Source: Hevea brasiliensis (taxonomy: Eukaryota > Streptophyta > Magnoliopsida > Malpighiales > Euphorbiaceae). Taken from it: 64,000 bases of DNA. Shown one piece after another: positions 11,913-22,652 of the stretch (its first letter is position 1; every line of letters starts with the position of its first letter). Where the stretch lies: assembly GCF_030052815.1 (NCBI RefSeq), contig NC_079499.1:69765760-69829759 (forward strand), written 5' to 3'. The notes beneath the pieces were generated by a model. The model was not told the DNA's origin and did not search any database. It worked only from the letters and a program-made list of their open reading frames with translations. The position numbers and the translations under genes are program-made.

Positions 11913-13858
11913 CAGGATTTACCTTTACTGTATATACCCATTTACAACCAATAGCTTTCTTACCAGTGGGTAAAGGCAATAGTTCCCATGTACTATTAGC
12001 ATCTAAAGCCTCCATTTCCTCTTTCATTGCATCACACCAGCCAGGATGAGACAGTGCCTCATTAACAGTATTAGGGATAGTAACAGAGTCTAAAGAAGTA
12101 ACAAAACACCGAGAACAAGAAGACAATTGATTATAAGAAACAAAAGAAGAGATAGGGTAAGTACATGAACGTTTACCTTTACGAAGAGCAATGGGCAAGT
12201 CTAGATCAGAATCATGATCAATATGAGGTACAGGATCTCCCAACGAAGTAGCTGGTGGAGGATCTGAGTCAGGAATCTCCAATCTCCTGGAATAAACATG
12301 AACAACGGGAGGTCGAGTAGGTCTAGAGACAGAAGTAACAGGCTGTGGGAGAGTACTAGACATTGGTTGGACAGTATATATTAAGAGATCATCCTCCTCT
12401 CCCTGACTCTCATACACAGATGATGGAGGAAAAAATGGAGTGGACTCAAAAAATGTGACATCTACAGAAACAAGATAACGATTAAGAGTAGGAGAGAAAC
12501 AACGGTACCCTTTTTGGAGCCGAGAGTACCCAAGGAAGACACATTTGAGAGATTTTGGATCCAATTTAGTAACCTGTGGACGAACATCACGCACAAAACA
12601 GGTACAACCAAAAATACGGGGTTCAATAGGGAACAAAGATTTTGTAGGAAACAAAGTAGTATAAGGAATATCCCCATTAAAGACAGAAGACGACATGCGA
12701 TTGATCAAAAAACATGCCGTGGAAACTGCATCCGCCCAAAAGTGTTTAGGTACTTTCATCTGAAAAAGAAGAGCACGAGTTACCTCAAGAAGATGACGAT
12801 TTTTTCTTTCGGCCACGCCATTTTGGGATGGGGTATCCACACAGGAAGACTGATGAAGAATGCCATTTTGTGTCATATAAGGCTGAAATTGTGCTGAAAA
12901 GTATTCTTTGGCATTGTCACTTCTTAATATGCGCACAGAAATATTAAATTGAGTTTTGATTTCATTACAAAAGGCACAAAAGATAGAAAATAACTCAGAA
13001 CGATTTTTCATTAAATATAACCAGGTAACACGAGAGTAATCATCAACAAAAGTAACAAAATAACGAAATCCAGTTTTAGATGTAACAGAACAAGGACCCC
13101 AAACATCAGAATGAACTACCTCAAAAGGAGATGAAGCTCGTTTATTAACTCTAGACACAGAAGGCAAACAATGATGTTTTGCAAACTGACACGACTCACA
13201 TTCTAGTACTGATAAAGACTGAAATTGAGGACACAGCTTCTTCATGGTAGACAAAGAAGGATGACCCAATCTACAATGAGCTTCAAGAGGTGTTAAGGTA
13301 CTGGAGCAAACAAGCGACCGCGGTACATGATTTTCCAGAATGTAGAGACCACCTGACTCGCGTCCTCTACCAATAATTTGCTTCGTCGTAAGATCCTGAA
13401 ACAAACACTGGTCAGGATAAAAGGAAACAGAACAATTTAAGGTACGAGTAAGTTTACTAACAGAAAGTAGATTAAAAGAGAATTTTGGTAGACACAAAAT
13501 AGAAGACAAAGAAATTGACGAAGTCGGGTTCGCAGTTCCAGAACCCATGACACAAGAAGTAGAACCATCAGCTAAAGTGATGAGGAAGTGAGATTAGGTG
13601 AAAGCAGATAGAAGACTAGAATTACCTGTCATGTGATCTGTCGCACCAGAATCAATAACCCATTTGGATGAAGAAGACACAAGGCATGTAGTAGATTTAC
13701 CTGACTCAGCGATCGCAGTGACAGGGGAACTGGTAGGCTTTAGAGATGCCTGATACTGGGAAAATTGTGCAAAATCCTCTGCAGATACCAAAATAGTTTT
13801 CTCAGAGGAAGATACTGTAGAATTCTCTGCTGCCATATTTGCTATCTGTGATCGCTGA
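11899..13858 (-). pseudogene. copia protease-integrase region of pol
   Basis: Starting from the T7 run at 13859, the frame shows the aspartic protease motif WVIDSGATDHMTG and then a TAA near 13594 after LLSAFT. It continues LITLADGS, the GAG-pre-integrase zinc site (HCRLGHPS ... CESCQFAKHH), and an integrase core with the D,D,E triad: HSDVWGP, LRSDNAKEY and NGVAERKNRH. The C-terminal part ends at the start of RT ([30 protein letters not shown]). The integrase catalytic residues are all present. Defects: the TAA near 13594 and the frameshift near 11900. Confidence 0.93.
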
Positions 13859-13865
13859 TTTTTTT

Positions 13866-14695
13866 CTCTGAAGTTGCGGACAATTATATTTTGTATGGCC
13901 AGGCTCATGGCAATAATAACAAATGACTCATCTTGAGTCCTGATTAGAACTAGCCTCTCCATTACGCTGATTACTTCTGTTGCCTGTAATTCCTCCTCTA
14001 CTTCCTCTTCTATTACCCTGTTGTCCATTTGGATTACGGCTAATAAGAGCACTACTGGCAGGCTGTGAAGATTGAGTACTCTCTGTACGAAGGACCCGTG
14101 TGAACGTTTCATGCAAAGAGGAAATCTCAGAACTGGAGAGAATCTGAGATTTAGCAGTCTCATACTCTGAAGGAAGGCCTGCAAGAAAACTCATAACAGC
14201 CAGTTGCTCCTGTTGGGCCTGCTGAACTTTCACATCAGGACTAAAAGGCAACAATACATTAAGTTCCTCATATACCCGTTTAAAATCCATAAAATAAGCC
14301 GTGAGAGACTTATCATCTTTCTCAGCACGGTAGAATGCCTTACAAACATCATAAATACGGGAGATATTCCCTTTACCAGAATACAGAAAATCTAAGTAAT
14401 CCATCAATTCCTTAACAAATTCACAGTGATTAATTAAACTAATTACCTCACTATGAATCGAGTTCCGAAGCTGCAAAAACAATCGAGCATCCTCCCTTAG
14501 CCAAGTTTGTCGTGTATCATCAGTGGGTGGATCTTTAGTAAGGTGATCATCCTTATCAATGCTACGCAAATAGACCCTAACAGTCTTACTCCACTCCAGG
14601 TAATTCGAACCATTAAGTTTGTGTTCCGTGATCTTAGTCATAACCGGAATCACATCAGAAATAATATTCTTATTGTCTGCCATTTGTTGAGACAA
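13866..14695 (-). pseudogene. copia gag with nucleocapsid zinc knuckle, one in-frame stop
   Basis: The ATG at 14695 opens a frame with KLNGSNYLEWSKTVRVYL, typical of copia gag (UBN2/retrotran_gag), and SYxTxK-like text FLAGLPSEYETAKSQILSS. The frame meets TGA at 13928-13930. It then continues in the same frame into a perfect CCHC knuckle, CYYCHEPGHTKYNC, so the TGA is a single nonsense mutation. Just after, a run of seven T on the plus strand at 13859-13865 shifts the frame into pol; six would keep it. An internal ORF in another frame (13930-14184) is a shadow. Confidence 0.9.
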
Positions 14696-14961
14696 AGAAA
14701 ACTAACCGAAACGCTAATCCAAAGTGCTTATAGCAGCAAAATAACCCAAAATCACAAATCAAGCAAATACCGAAATAGGATCTGAGAGCCAAACCTCGAA
14801 GTCCTTTAATGGTTATCTTGGATCGAACAAAGACACGGTGGTGGAATGAGAGGGTTGAGGCAGCCAAGCAATGTTGATCGGGGTTGAAACGGCCAGTCGG
14901 CGACCAAGGTCTCTCCTGAGCTGGGTAGTGAGAACAAATAGTCACCCTAGATTGATGACCT

Positions 14962-14973
14962 GCTCTGATACCA
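14962..14973 (-). other. copia primer binding site
   Basis: The minus strand reads TGGTATCAGAGC directly after the 5' LTR. This is the plant LTR-retrotransposon PBS for initiator tRNA-Met. Confidence 0.9.
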
Positions 14974-15173
14974 TGTAGAAAGATATGATTCTTATTGATT
15001 TCAATTAATCTGTACATGGGTATATATATACAATTGATTCCTATAATTGTGTTCTACTAATTAGGAAGAAATCCTAAATAAGAAATCCTAAATAGGAATA
15101 CAGAATACAAAATATACAGAAAAATAATATAGTGATTGACTTTCCATAACATAGTGATTGACTTTCCATAACA
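14974..15173 (-). repeat. copia 5' LTR with a 22-bp terminal duplication
   Basis: It matches the LTR at 10368-10545 except for two base changes and a second copy of tagtgattgactttccataa at the outer end (about 15130-15173), which makes it 200 bp rather than 178. Confidence 0.93.
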
Positions 15174-15472
15174 AATAGCATTGATGTGGCACTACGTATG
15201 AAGTAATGCTGACATGGCATGCTGATGTGGAATCCATGTATGACGTTATGCTGACGTGACATGCTAGCGTAATGCCATGTATAATGTAATGCTAACATAG
15301 CATTGATGTCAACGTTACGTCATTCATTTTTATGTCATCATTCATTTTGTCACCTAAGTGCAAAAAGGTGAAAGTATATGTCATAAATTACAAAAAAAGG
15401 AAAAAAAAATAAAAGAGTTTAAAACTTAAATGCTAACAATGCAAAAATTTTGAAAGTAGATGAAAAAATAAG

Positions 15473-15557
15473 GAAAGAGAGAGAGAGAGAGAGAGAGACG
15501 CATGAGAAAGACAGAAAGATGTGAAGAGTAGATAGAGATAAATGGAGAGAGAGGCAT

Positions 15558-15608
<51 letters not shown>

Positions 15609-15697
15609 TATGAAGAGAGATAAAGACAGATTGACTCTCCCATGCCTCTCTCTTCATCTATCCCTCTCCGTCTTTCTTACACTCTCTCTCCCCTATG

Positions 15698-15739
<42 letters not shown>

Positions 15740-15811
15740 TATTTGTCTCCCCTCCCCATTCCTCTCTTCCTTATTTTTTCATATACGATTAAAAGCTAGA
15801 AAGTTTTAAAT

Positions 15812-15851
<40 letters not shown>

Positions 15852-15994
15852 AGATAGAGAAAAATTGACTATCTCATGACTCTCTCTTCTTCTCTCTCTC
15901 TCCCTTTTTCTTTCACTCTCTCTCTCTCCCTCATTCCTCTCTCTCTTTCCTTATTTTTTTTTTATATATAATTGAAAGCAAGAAAGTTTTAAAC

Positions 15995-16045
<51 letters not shown>

Positions 16046-16470
16046 TATGGAGAGAGATAGAAACAAATTGACTCTCCCATACCACTTTCTTCATCTCTCC
16101 CTTTCCCTCTTTCTTTCACTCTCTCTCTCTCTCCCTTATGTTTTTCTCACTCTCTCTCTCTCTCTCTCTCTCTTCCTATTGGTCTCTCTCCCCCCTTCCT
16201 CTCTTTGTTTCCTTATTTTTTCATGTATGATTAAAAATAAGAAAGTTTTAAATAGAGAAAGAAAGAGAGAGAGATAGAGATATGGGGCGAGAGGGAGACA
16301 CAACGAGAGAGAGAGAGGGAGAGATGAAGAGAGAGGCATGAGAGAATCACTTTCTCTCTCTCTCTCTCTCTCAATGCCTCTCTTCATTTATCTTTATCTA
16401 CTCTCCATATTTCTCCCCCTCTCTGTCTCTCTTTATGTGTCTCTCTCCATCTATCTCTGCCTACTCTCCA

Positions 16471-16511
<41 letters not shown>

Positions 16512-16548
16512 TTTCATTATCTTTCATCTCTCTCTCTCTCTCCTTTTC
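15473..16548. repeat. alternating (GA)n and (CT)n arrays, centre of foldback element
   Basis: Long GA runs (15477, 15561, 15815, 15998, 16263, 16302) alternate with CT runs (15700, 15890, 16115, 16148, 16352, 16473). The arrays are joined by related linkers such as 'atgaaagatatgga', 'attgactctcccat' and 'ttccttattttttcat ... agaaagttttaaa'. The whole looks like three to four diverged copies of a ~230-270 bp unit, each a potential GA:CT hairpin. The Ser-Leu and Arg-Glu repeat ORFs here are low-complexity artefacts. Confidence 0.9.
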
Positions 16549-16663
16549 TTATTTTTTCATGTACATTCAAAATTTTTGTGCTTTTAGCATTTAAGGCTTA
16601 AAACTTTTTTTTTTTTTTACTTAAGATGTGTACTTTTATCTTTTTACACTTAACACTTTGTTT

Positions 16664-17031
16664 GCGAGGAGTGTAAGGAGCTAAGGTAAGATTTTTTTAA
16701 AAGGTAAAGTAAATTAATGAAAGGTAAGGTAAAATTTTTTAATATTACATTGTTTGAGAGGAAGATAAAGTTAATGATAGTTTACAAACTTTATGTTGTT
16801 TTAGATAAAGTTATAGGACAATAAAAATTGGTAATAATTAATATTTTAATTTATAGAAACTTCCCAACACCCTAATTTGGTGGGTTGAGAAACTGAAAGT
16901 TTCAGAGGCTTGAGAAAACTCTAAAAACCCTTACCTTCCCTATAAAACCTCCCTCCCAAAAAAGTCCATTTGTCTTCATTACATTAAAAAAACTTTACCT
17001 TACCTCCAAAAGCTTGCTCCCAAATGAAGAA
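16664..17031. mobile_element. 368-bp MITE, Harbinger/Tourist-like
   Basis: It interrupts the right arm of the foldback element: the left arm has an uninterrupted 'gtgacaaaatg'-type junction where this sequence sits. The flanks share TAA (16661-16663 and 17032-17034), the 3-bp duplication of PIF/Harbinger elements. The ends are imperfect inverted repeats: CACTTTGTTTGCGAGGAG against TTCTTCATTTGGGAGCAAG read inward. Subterminal 'aaggtaag' and 'cttacctt' are also inverted. No ORF. Confidence 0.75.
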
Positions 17032-17313
17032 TAAGTGACAAAATGAATGATGGCATAAAAATTGTTGATGTGGCATTGACATCAACACTACATCATATAA
17101 GGCACCACGTTTGCATGCCACGTCATACATGGGTCATGCTACAGTGTCATGTCATACATGGCACCACATCAGCATGCCACGTCATCGTCATTTAACATCG
17201 TTAACAATTTGCCCTTACAGTGTAAATAGAGCCAAAGTTCCAGTCATTACTTGCAATAAAACAAAGTACATATCCTCAATGATAAAAAGGCAAAGTATGT
17301 CTTACAACAGAAA

Positions 17314-17536
17314 GTATGTCTTACAATAGAAAGAACACAAATCTTTTTGAGTTTTGACTAAAAAGTCGTACATATTTCTTTCTTGCATAACACAAAATCT
17401 CAAATATTTTCTTTCACAAATTGTAAGCAAGGGCCTACAAGTCATAACATACATGTAAAAAGTATGTCTTATAACAGAAAGATTACAGGAATGTTTTTTT
17501 TGGTATTGACTAAAAAAAACATAAATATTTTCTCAC
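17314..17536 (+). repeat. diverged ~150-bp tandem duplication
   Basis: The block 'aaagtatgtcttacaa..agaaag' followed by 'ttttgactaaaaa' and 'catatttctt' at 17314-17400 recurs at 17460-17536. The word 'aaagtatgtcttacaa' is itself doubled at 17291 and 17310. Confidence 0.65.
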
Positions 17537-18829
17537 CATGAAGAAAGATATTGTCAAGAATCTAATAAAGCTACCAACTGCAAACACTCTAGAGTTGGAA
17601 CTTCCAACTGGAGATCTGCACGTTTTATGAAAAAATATACCCTGCAGAATCTGTAAGATAATTCCAGGTAAATAAGCTAACGCTAGGTAATATATGAACT
17701 ATTACATAGAGAAGTAAGTTCAAAAATTTCAACAAAAAAAAAAGTCACTCTGTACAAGTTAGTTCACGTCATAAAATCTTTAGTTTCTTTGATTCATGGT
17801 TTAATTTTTCAAAACACAGCATTAGACACCAAGTTTTCACTTAATTTTGAGTAAAAAAAATTAAAATGAAAGGCAATGGATTCATAAGAAAAACCTAACA
17901 AATTCAACAAAGTTATGCACATTGTTTGCTGGGGAGGAGTTTGCAAATCTGCGGTAAGAGCTTCTTATGGTAAATAGTTGCACCTCAAGCATCTAGCAGA
18001 AGCTCAAATATTAGAAAATAAGAAGGGTGAATGAGTGAAAAACGTAACAGAAGAAAATCCATTGAAGCATAAAAAAATATCAACCACACACCACTGCCAT
18101 TAAACAAGGACAAAGTAATAATTAAAATCAATTTCTCCACCATTGAATAATAAATAACAAGAATGAATTATTTCACTTCCTTTAAGTTATTTATTCCAGT
18201 TCGTTGAGAACCACATAACCATAACAATGAAGAACTCACGGTGTAATTACTAGAACTCCCATTGGACACCTTAGCCTGCAGCTCAAGTACGATGTTTCCA
18301 AATATCAAAATAAATCACCAGCTAAGAGTAAACAAATTTTCGAAGTTATGGGGACACCCAATTACCAACATTCAACAATAACAACTAAACCTTAGCCCTA
18401 AACTAGTTCGGATTGCTATATATAAATACATGGATCTTTTTGTCATTCAGCTGTTTGAGACCAATTCCACATTAACATTAATATTCAAAAGAAAATCTAA
18501 ATTAGGTTTTCAAAACTGATTCATATTGAACGCCAGGTTAGCCTCAATGCAAAATGTAAATTAAAAAAAAAAGTTCATAATCGTAAACAAAATGAAAATT
18601 GCATAAGATGGGAATTCATGTCATTCAGCTCACAAAATCACTATAAATCTACAAATTCATACACAACTCCAGAAGTTAAAAACTTTCTTCCCCCAAAGCG
18701 GTTTTGGGCTCTCCTATCAAACGAAAACCTGGACACATTGTCCTCAATTGCAGAAAAATATAGAAGGAAGTGGATTCGGAAAATTACCTGACAAAAATGA
18801 AAGTAAGAATGAGGGAGAGGGGATAAAAA
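17537..18829 (-). other. probable 3' transcribed region or introns downstream of the small membrane-protein gene
   Basis: No long ORF is present. On the minus strand several splice-like sites occur. A CAG|GTAATT donor lies just after the stop of the 18830-19000 gene (about 18788). A short exon-like segment at 18242-18277 is bracketed by 'gagctgcag' and 'gtgagttc'. An acceptor-like 'cttacagattctgcag' lies near 17645. These suggest spliced 3' UTR exons; only RNA data can tell. Confidence 0.35.
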
Positions 18830-19000
18830 TCAGACTCCAACCATCTTGAAGAGAATGAAGCAGAGAAATGCAAGGAAGATAAAAAGGAATAAGTAATCTA
18901 CAAAAACGAAGAAATTGGTTGACCCCTGATTTCTTTTCTTCTTGTTCTTGTTGATATTGAGTTGTTTTGGTTCATCGTCTAGCGTTTCAAGCTTGGCCAT
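18830..19000 (-). CDS. small putative single-pass membrane protein, 56 residues
   Basis: ATG at 19000, TGA at 18830. The N-terminal half is hydrophilic, with an acidic stretch (ETLDDEPK) followed by a strongly basic one ([12 protein letters not shown]). The C-terminal half, [20 protein letters not shown] and onward, is about 22 hydrophobic residues ending in FKMVGV. This is the layout of a tail-anchored protein, or of a type II protein with its basic side in the cytosol. The ATG context is favourable (gacgaaATGGCC) and it is the first ATG after a leader-like stretch. A CAG|GTAATT donor follows the stop, which suggests a spliced 3' UTR. It lies about 1.1 kb downstream of the Mpv17-like gene on the same strand. 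The sequence gives an impression of a conserved plant 'transmembrane protein' of unknown role, but I assign no function. Confidence 0.65.
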   Translation of the reverse strand: MAKLETLDDEPKQLNINKNKKKRNQGSTNFFVFVDYLFLFIFLAFLCFILFKMVGV

Positions 19001-20133
19001 TTCGTCAAAATTGGTGATTTGTCAGAGATGGATCTCTAGTCTAGGGTTGCAATATGAGATCTTGGGGAACTGGGCTTGCTTCTGAATCCTCATCTTTTCT
19101 GTTCGTTTAAAGGGTCGGTTGTATCCCGCGCTTTTTCTCACTAGCAGACGTTGCAGGGCCTCATTTACCTCAAGTACATAACTGGATTTGAGGCCCGCCC
19201 ACCATGCAGCTCTTCTTTAGAATTTTTATTTTAACAAAATAAATCCTTCTTAGTGCTTTAACAAAATTGATGCGAAGGTCGAACAGTGTTCATTAATATA
19301 TCCTCTGTTATGAACAGACATTAGAGGAATATTTTATGATTTCACCCTCAGAAGACAAATATTAGGAAGTCCTACACTTTGTGCAACATGTTAGAAATCG
19401 TCAAACAGTTTTTTACAGTCCAATATAGAAGATTGAAACTAGAATTTGACATTTCATAGCTAAGAAACAACTTTTCCTTGGACAAACCAGTCCTAAAGAA
19501 ACACACAATTTTATATATTCTAATCTCAAGATATTTAGTTCACCCTGCCTTTTTTTTTTTATTCATTGAAATTTATATTTAAGATTTCATAACTTTAAAG
19601 GTAATGTCAGGACCACTTTAATTCATTGATAATTTACCTATACTTACGAGGACACTTGTCAAGGGATATAGAAATTGCTGGTTTATACGTACCAGTCACA
19701 GAGAACGTTAAAGAAATAAAATGAACAATTATAATGTTTTATATACATTCTTCCTTGGTATCAAATATTCTGTATTTGCATGACTTGGTACAAAGAATGA
19801 ATCAATCTTGCCACTTTCTCTCAATTTGAACTGACAGTGATAGCATACACAACTTCAAAAACAAAATAAAAATTCCTGTGAAGGCGGTAATCTGATTAAG
19901 CTGTTGATATGCACATTTCCAGTGTAATATGTTTAGTTTCAAGACGCGGAAAGGCGGATATGGTTGGTTAATCTATTGACAACAATCACAAGACCCTTCT
20001 CATTTAGCCATGATCTTCCAATTCATTTACTCCTGCAAGATGATATCAAAAGATGAGAAAATTTGGCTAAAGCATCAAAGTATGAGGCATCATCCACCAG
20101 GGGCAATCAATCCTCCCTGTTGGTTTTCTTTTC
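19001..20133. other. 5' region of the small gene and 3' region of the Mpv17-like gene
   Basis: No additional coding sequence was recognised. The minus-strand leader of the small gene lies at about 19001-19120. The 3' UTR of the Mpv17-like gene should lie just below 20134. Confidence 0.4.
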
Positions 20134-22652
20134 TCATGGAGTTGCAAGAAGACTATTAATCGAGCGAAGCTCAACATGAACCTGCCACCGGAAATTAAGT
20201 TCTGCATTTTACTTCAGTAAAACAAAAGAGGCCATACTATAATGGTTCAGTTATTAGGTACAACATCACAAGGAACAATGCTTTCAGTTTCTAAATGTCC
20301 AAATTAATGTTACTGCAAGGAAATTCCCAAACATGTTCCAGAAGTATAATCATGATGTACCTCAGTAGGATTGCTTGTGGAATTTGCACTTTCTTCTAAT
20401 GTTGCTTCAGATATCCGAGCCTCTGATTTTTCATTTGAGTAACTACAAAAACAACCAAAAGGAAACATCCATTGTTAAGGAAAACTACTGAAGCATTTTG
20501 AGAAGTCAGAAAATGTAAAAAGCACTTGCAAGTCACAGCAATGTTTTGTTGCCAGAAATGTATAGGACAAGAGGAATAGAATAAAACAAAATAGGAACAT
20601 AATTTTGTATAATTGGACCTAAATCACAACAGTGAAGTATGTTAAAACTAAACAATGTACAAATATTAACCACAAAGAGGTCTAATTGCTGGCACAGGAG
20701 ACTTGAAATTGTTAATTCCTTTTTCCTGGGATGTGTATGCACGTTAATTATATAAGAAACTTACGTAGAGAGTATGGTAACCCAGATGAGTTCCACACAG
20801 TCCACCCAAAGAAGCCTCTCTTCAACGGGGATAAGACCATAAGTAATCAAATGAGCAAATGGCCAAAGCTTCCATCCAGCCTACCAAGCAAGTCAACAAA
20901 AATGGTTTGCAATCAGATAAAAATGACAGAAGAAAAGAATAAAGGCATAAAAAGCAAAGAAGTCCTAGTTTGGTTGATCTTGGAATATAAAAGGATCTCA
21001 AAGACTGCCTCAATGACATTTCAGTACATCAGCATTCAGAGATTGGTATGTGGCCTTTTCAATTGCCCAGACATGAACAAACACCTGAACTTTAAAAATT
21101 GGAGTTTTATGTCCATGCATGAATTTTTTTTTTTTTTTAATTTTTTCACAAATCAAACTTCAATATCATATATTGTACTATTATAATGTGAAATGCCATT
21201 ATTCATAACTTTTGCATGGGAAACTTGAAAACGCTTCTTACGGTCAACATAGGCCAAAATGTTGCTCTCAGTTCACTAAAAATATTTGCTGGGGACTCCA
21301 AACGCAGGAAACCCAACACTGTGAAATAGATGCTGTTCCAGACTGCAGCCCATATTGTTTGGTCAAAGGCGACTTTGGCAGGGACCACCCACCAATCTTG
21401 AAAAGGAAAAAGAGCCTAGAAACCAAAGTAAAAAATTTCAGCCATCCACTCATGGGATAAAACTAAATGAACAAAATGTGAAACATAATTATCACCTCAC
21501 AGAATTGGTAGTAATAATGAGACAAGGATCCATGAAGAGTAAACCCAACAATGCCTGATCTAAACATGCGAATCCGGTCAAACTCAAAAAGTGGTTTTCC
21601 TTCATAGCACTGCACAAACAAATAATTTGATAATCCTACTAAACCACAGATGAAAAAGATAATGAGGTGGAAAAGGGGAAAAAACAAACTTGTGCAATCC
21701 AATCTCCTATAGAGTAGACAATCCCACTGATAGCCATTTTAGCTAAAACAGGGTTTGTTTTCAGAGCTTGTTCATATGCAATCCAATTGTGTTCAGGTGC
21801 ATACCTTAGTATCTCATAAAGGGTCCATCCCTGAGAATTGAATATTATCATCAGAAAAGTCCAGAGTAAGAAAATCATGCTACAACTAGAATGATAGTTT
21901 TGTTCATTGCTGATTGAAATATCAAAGAAATCAATTCCATCCTAAATTTCAGCGTTTTCTATTCTTCACTATTTTTTGTTTGTCCCATAGTCATAGAAGG
22001 AATTTATGTGAGGCTTCACAACTAGCCTGCAAAATTATAATCAGCTAAACCTCACAAAATCAGATTTTGACAAGAAGAGATTATAAACCCTCCAAGATTA
22101 ACATGCTCTATATGAAAAATTAGCAAAATTGAGCAATTAATAACACATACAATATTAATGAAAAAGAACCATAGAAGATAAGTGTTGAGAATGTTAAACA
22201 ACTCATACCCATATGCTAACCACAAGCAAAATGAAACCGCAAAGAACAGAACTTTAATAACTTACATGCCAATAGTCATGATCAATAGTGAGCAACTTAC
22301 TGACAGCAAGATTCCCAAAACCCAAAACAATAGTAGCATTAATTGCTCTACTCAATAACTTATCTTTATCATCATCAACTTCTCCTTTCTCCTTAGACCC
22401 ACTAAGGAATGAAGGGTTGTCTTGGTCCTTTGGAGGGCTATCCTTGAGGGGAACCACTTCCCTGTCCTCGGTGACCGATCCAATCGCCCATGTCTTTCTG
22501 TTATGGGTTGAAAGGAGTGAATTGTTTGATGGTTTGGGTTTGCCGAAGCGTCTGGTAGAGAGAAGAGGAAAGGATTTACGTTTTTGGGATTGTGTGACGG
22601 GTTTAGTCAGTGTAGAGAGTTGGTGAGAGGTGAGAGCATTAAGAGTCGCCAT
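20134..22652 (-). CDS. Mpv17/PMP22-family membrane protein, plastid-type, seven exons
   Basis: Exons on the minus strand: 22266-22652, 21690-21830, 21496-21609, 21242-21415, 20765-20880, 20361-20442 and 20134-20181. They join to 353 codons plus stop, all with GT/AG introns; only the exon 5/6 junction splits a codon. The first ~100 residues are Ser/Thr/Lys-rich (MATLNALTSHQLSTLTKPVT and onward), as in a chloroplast transit peptide. The family core follows: GWTLYEILRYAPEHNWIAYE, NPVLAKMAISGIVYSIGDWIAQ, GFTLHGSLSHYYYQFCE, LFPFQDWWVVPAKVAFDQT, FWPML and WKLWPFAHLITYGLIPVE, then RLLWVDCVELIWVTILST. Mpv17/PMP22 proteins are small four-helix membrane proteins of mitochondria, peroxisomes or plastids, with proposed channel or stress roles. 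The closest relative by memory is Arabidopsis AT1G52870 (about 366 residues). The last two exons (Ser/Glu-rich tail ending SINSLLATP) are less conserved and less certain. The frame is fully open, so the gene looks functional. Confidence 0.9.

Larger units (their letters stand above)
10368..15173 (-). mobile_element. Ty1/copia retrotransposon, nearly complete, 4.8 kb
   Basis: The perfect TSD AATAG is at 10363-10367 and 15174-15178. Short LTRs (178 and 200 bp) enclose a PPT next to 10545, a tRNA-Met-type PBS next to 14974, and gag, protease, integrase, RT and RNase H in copia order on the minus strand. The two LTRs differ by about two substitutions plus one 22-bp duplication, so the insertion is recent. 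The short LTRs fit the Ale/Retrofit lineage (inference). The polyprotein is broken by at least three stops and at least two frameshifts, so it is not autonomous. Confidence 0.95.
10249..17300. mobile_element. long-inverted-repeat (foldback / MULE-like) element, split by later insertions
   Basis: The left arm is 10262-10367 plus 15179-15475. It matches, in reverse complement, the right arm at 16540-16663 plus 17035-17296. Paired examples: 'gatatgtattttgttttgtt' at 10285 against 'aataaaacaaagtacatatc' at 17255; 'catcattcattttgtcac' at 15336 against 'gtgacaaaatgaatgatg' at 17035; 'aaaattttgaaagtagatgaaaaaataagg' at 15445 against its counterpart near 16540-16575. Without the copia element and the MITE it is about 1.9 kb, mostly arms around a GA/CT-rich centre. 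No transposase is seen. The outer ends and TSD are not resolved, so the limits are approximate. A Mutator-like non-autonomous element with long TIRs is the likeliest class. Confidence 0.65.

Noticed and set aside
12462..12897. ORFs of 71 and 127 codons within the copia integrase region
   Set aside because: They are other-frame shadows of the integrase reading frame.
15419..16601. Several 60-93 codon ORFs on both strands (Ser-Leu or Arg-Glu repeats)
   Set aside because: They are translations of GA/CT microsatellites and not proteins.
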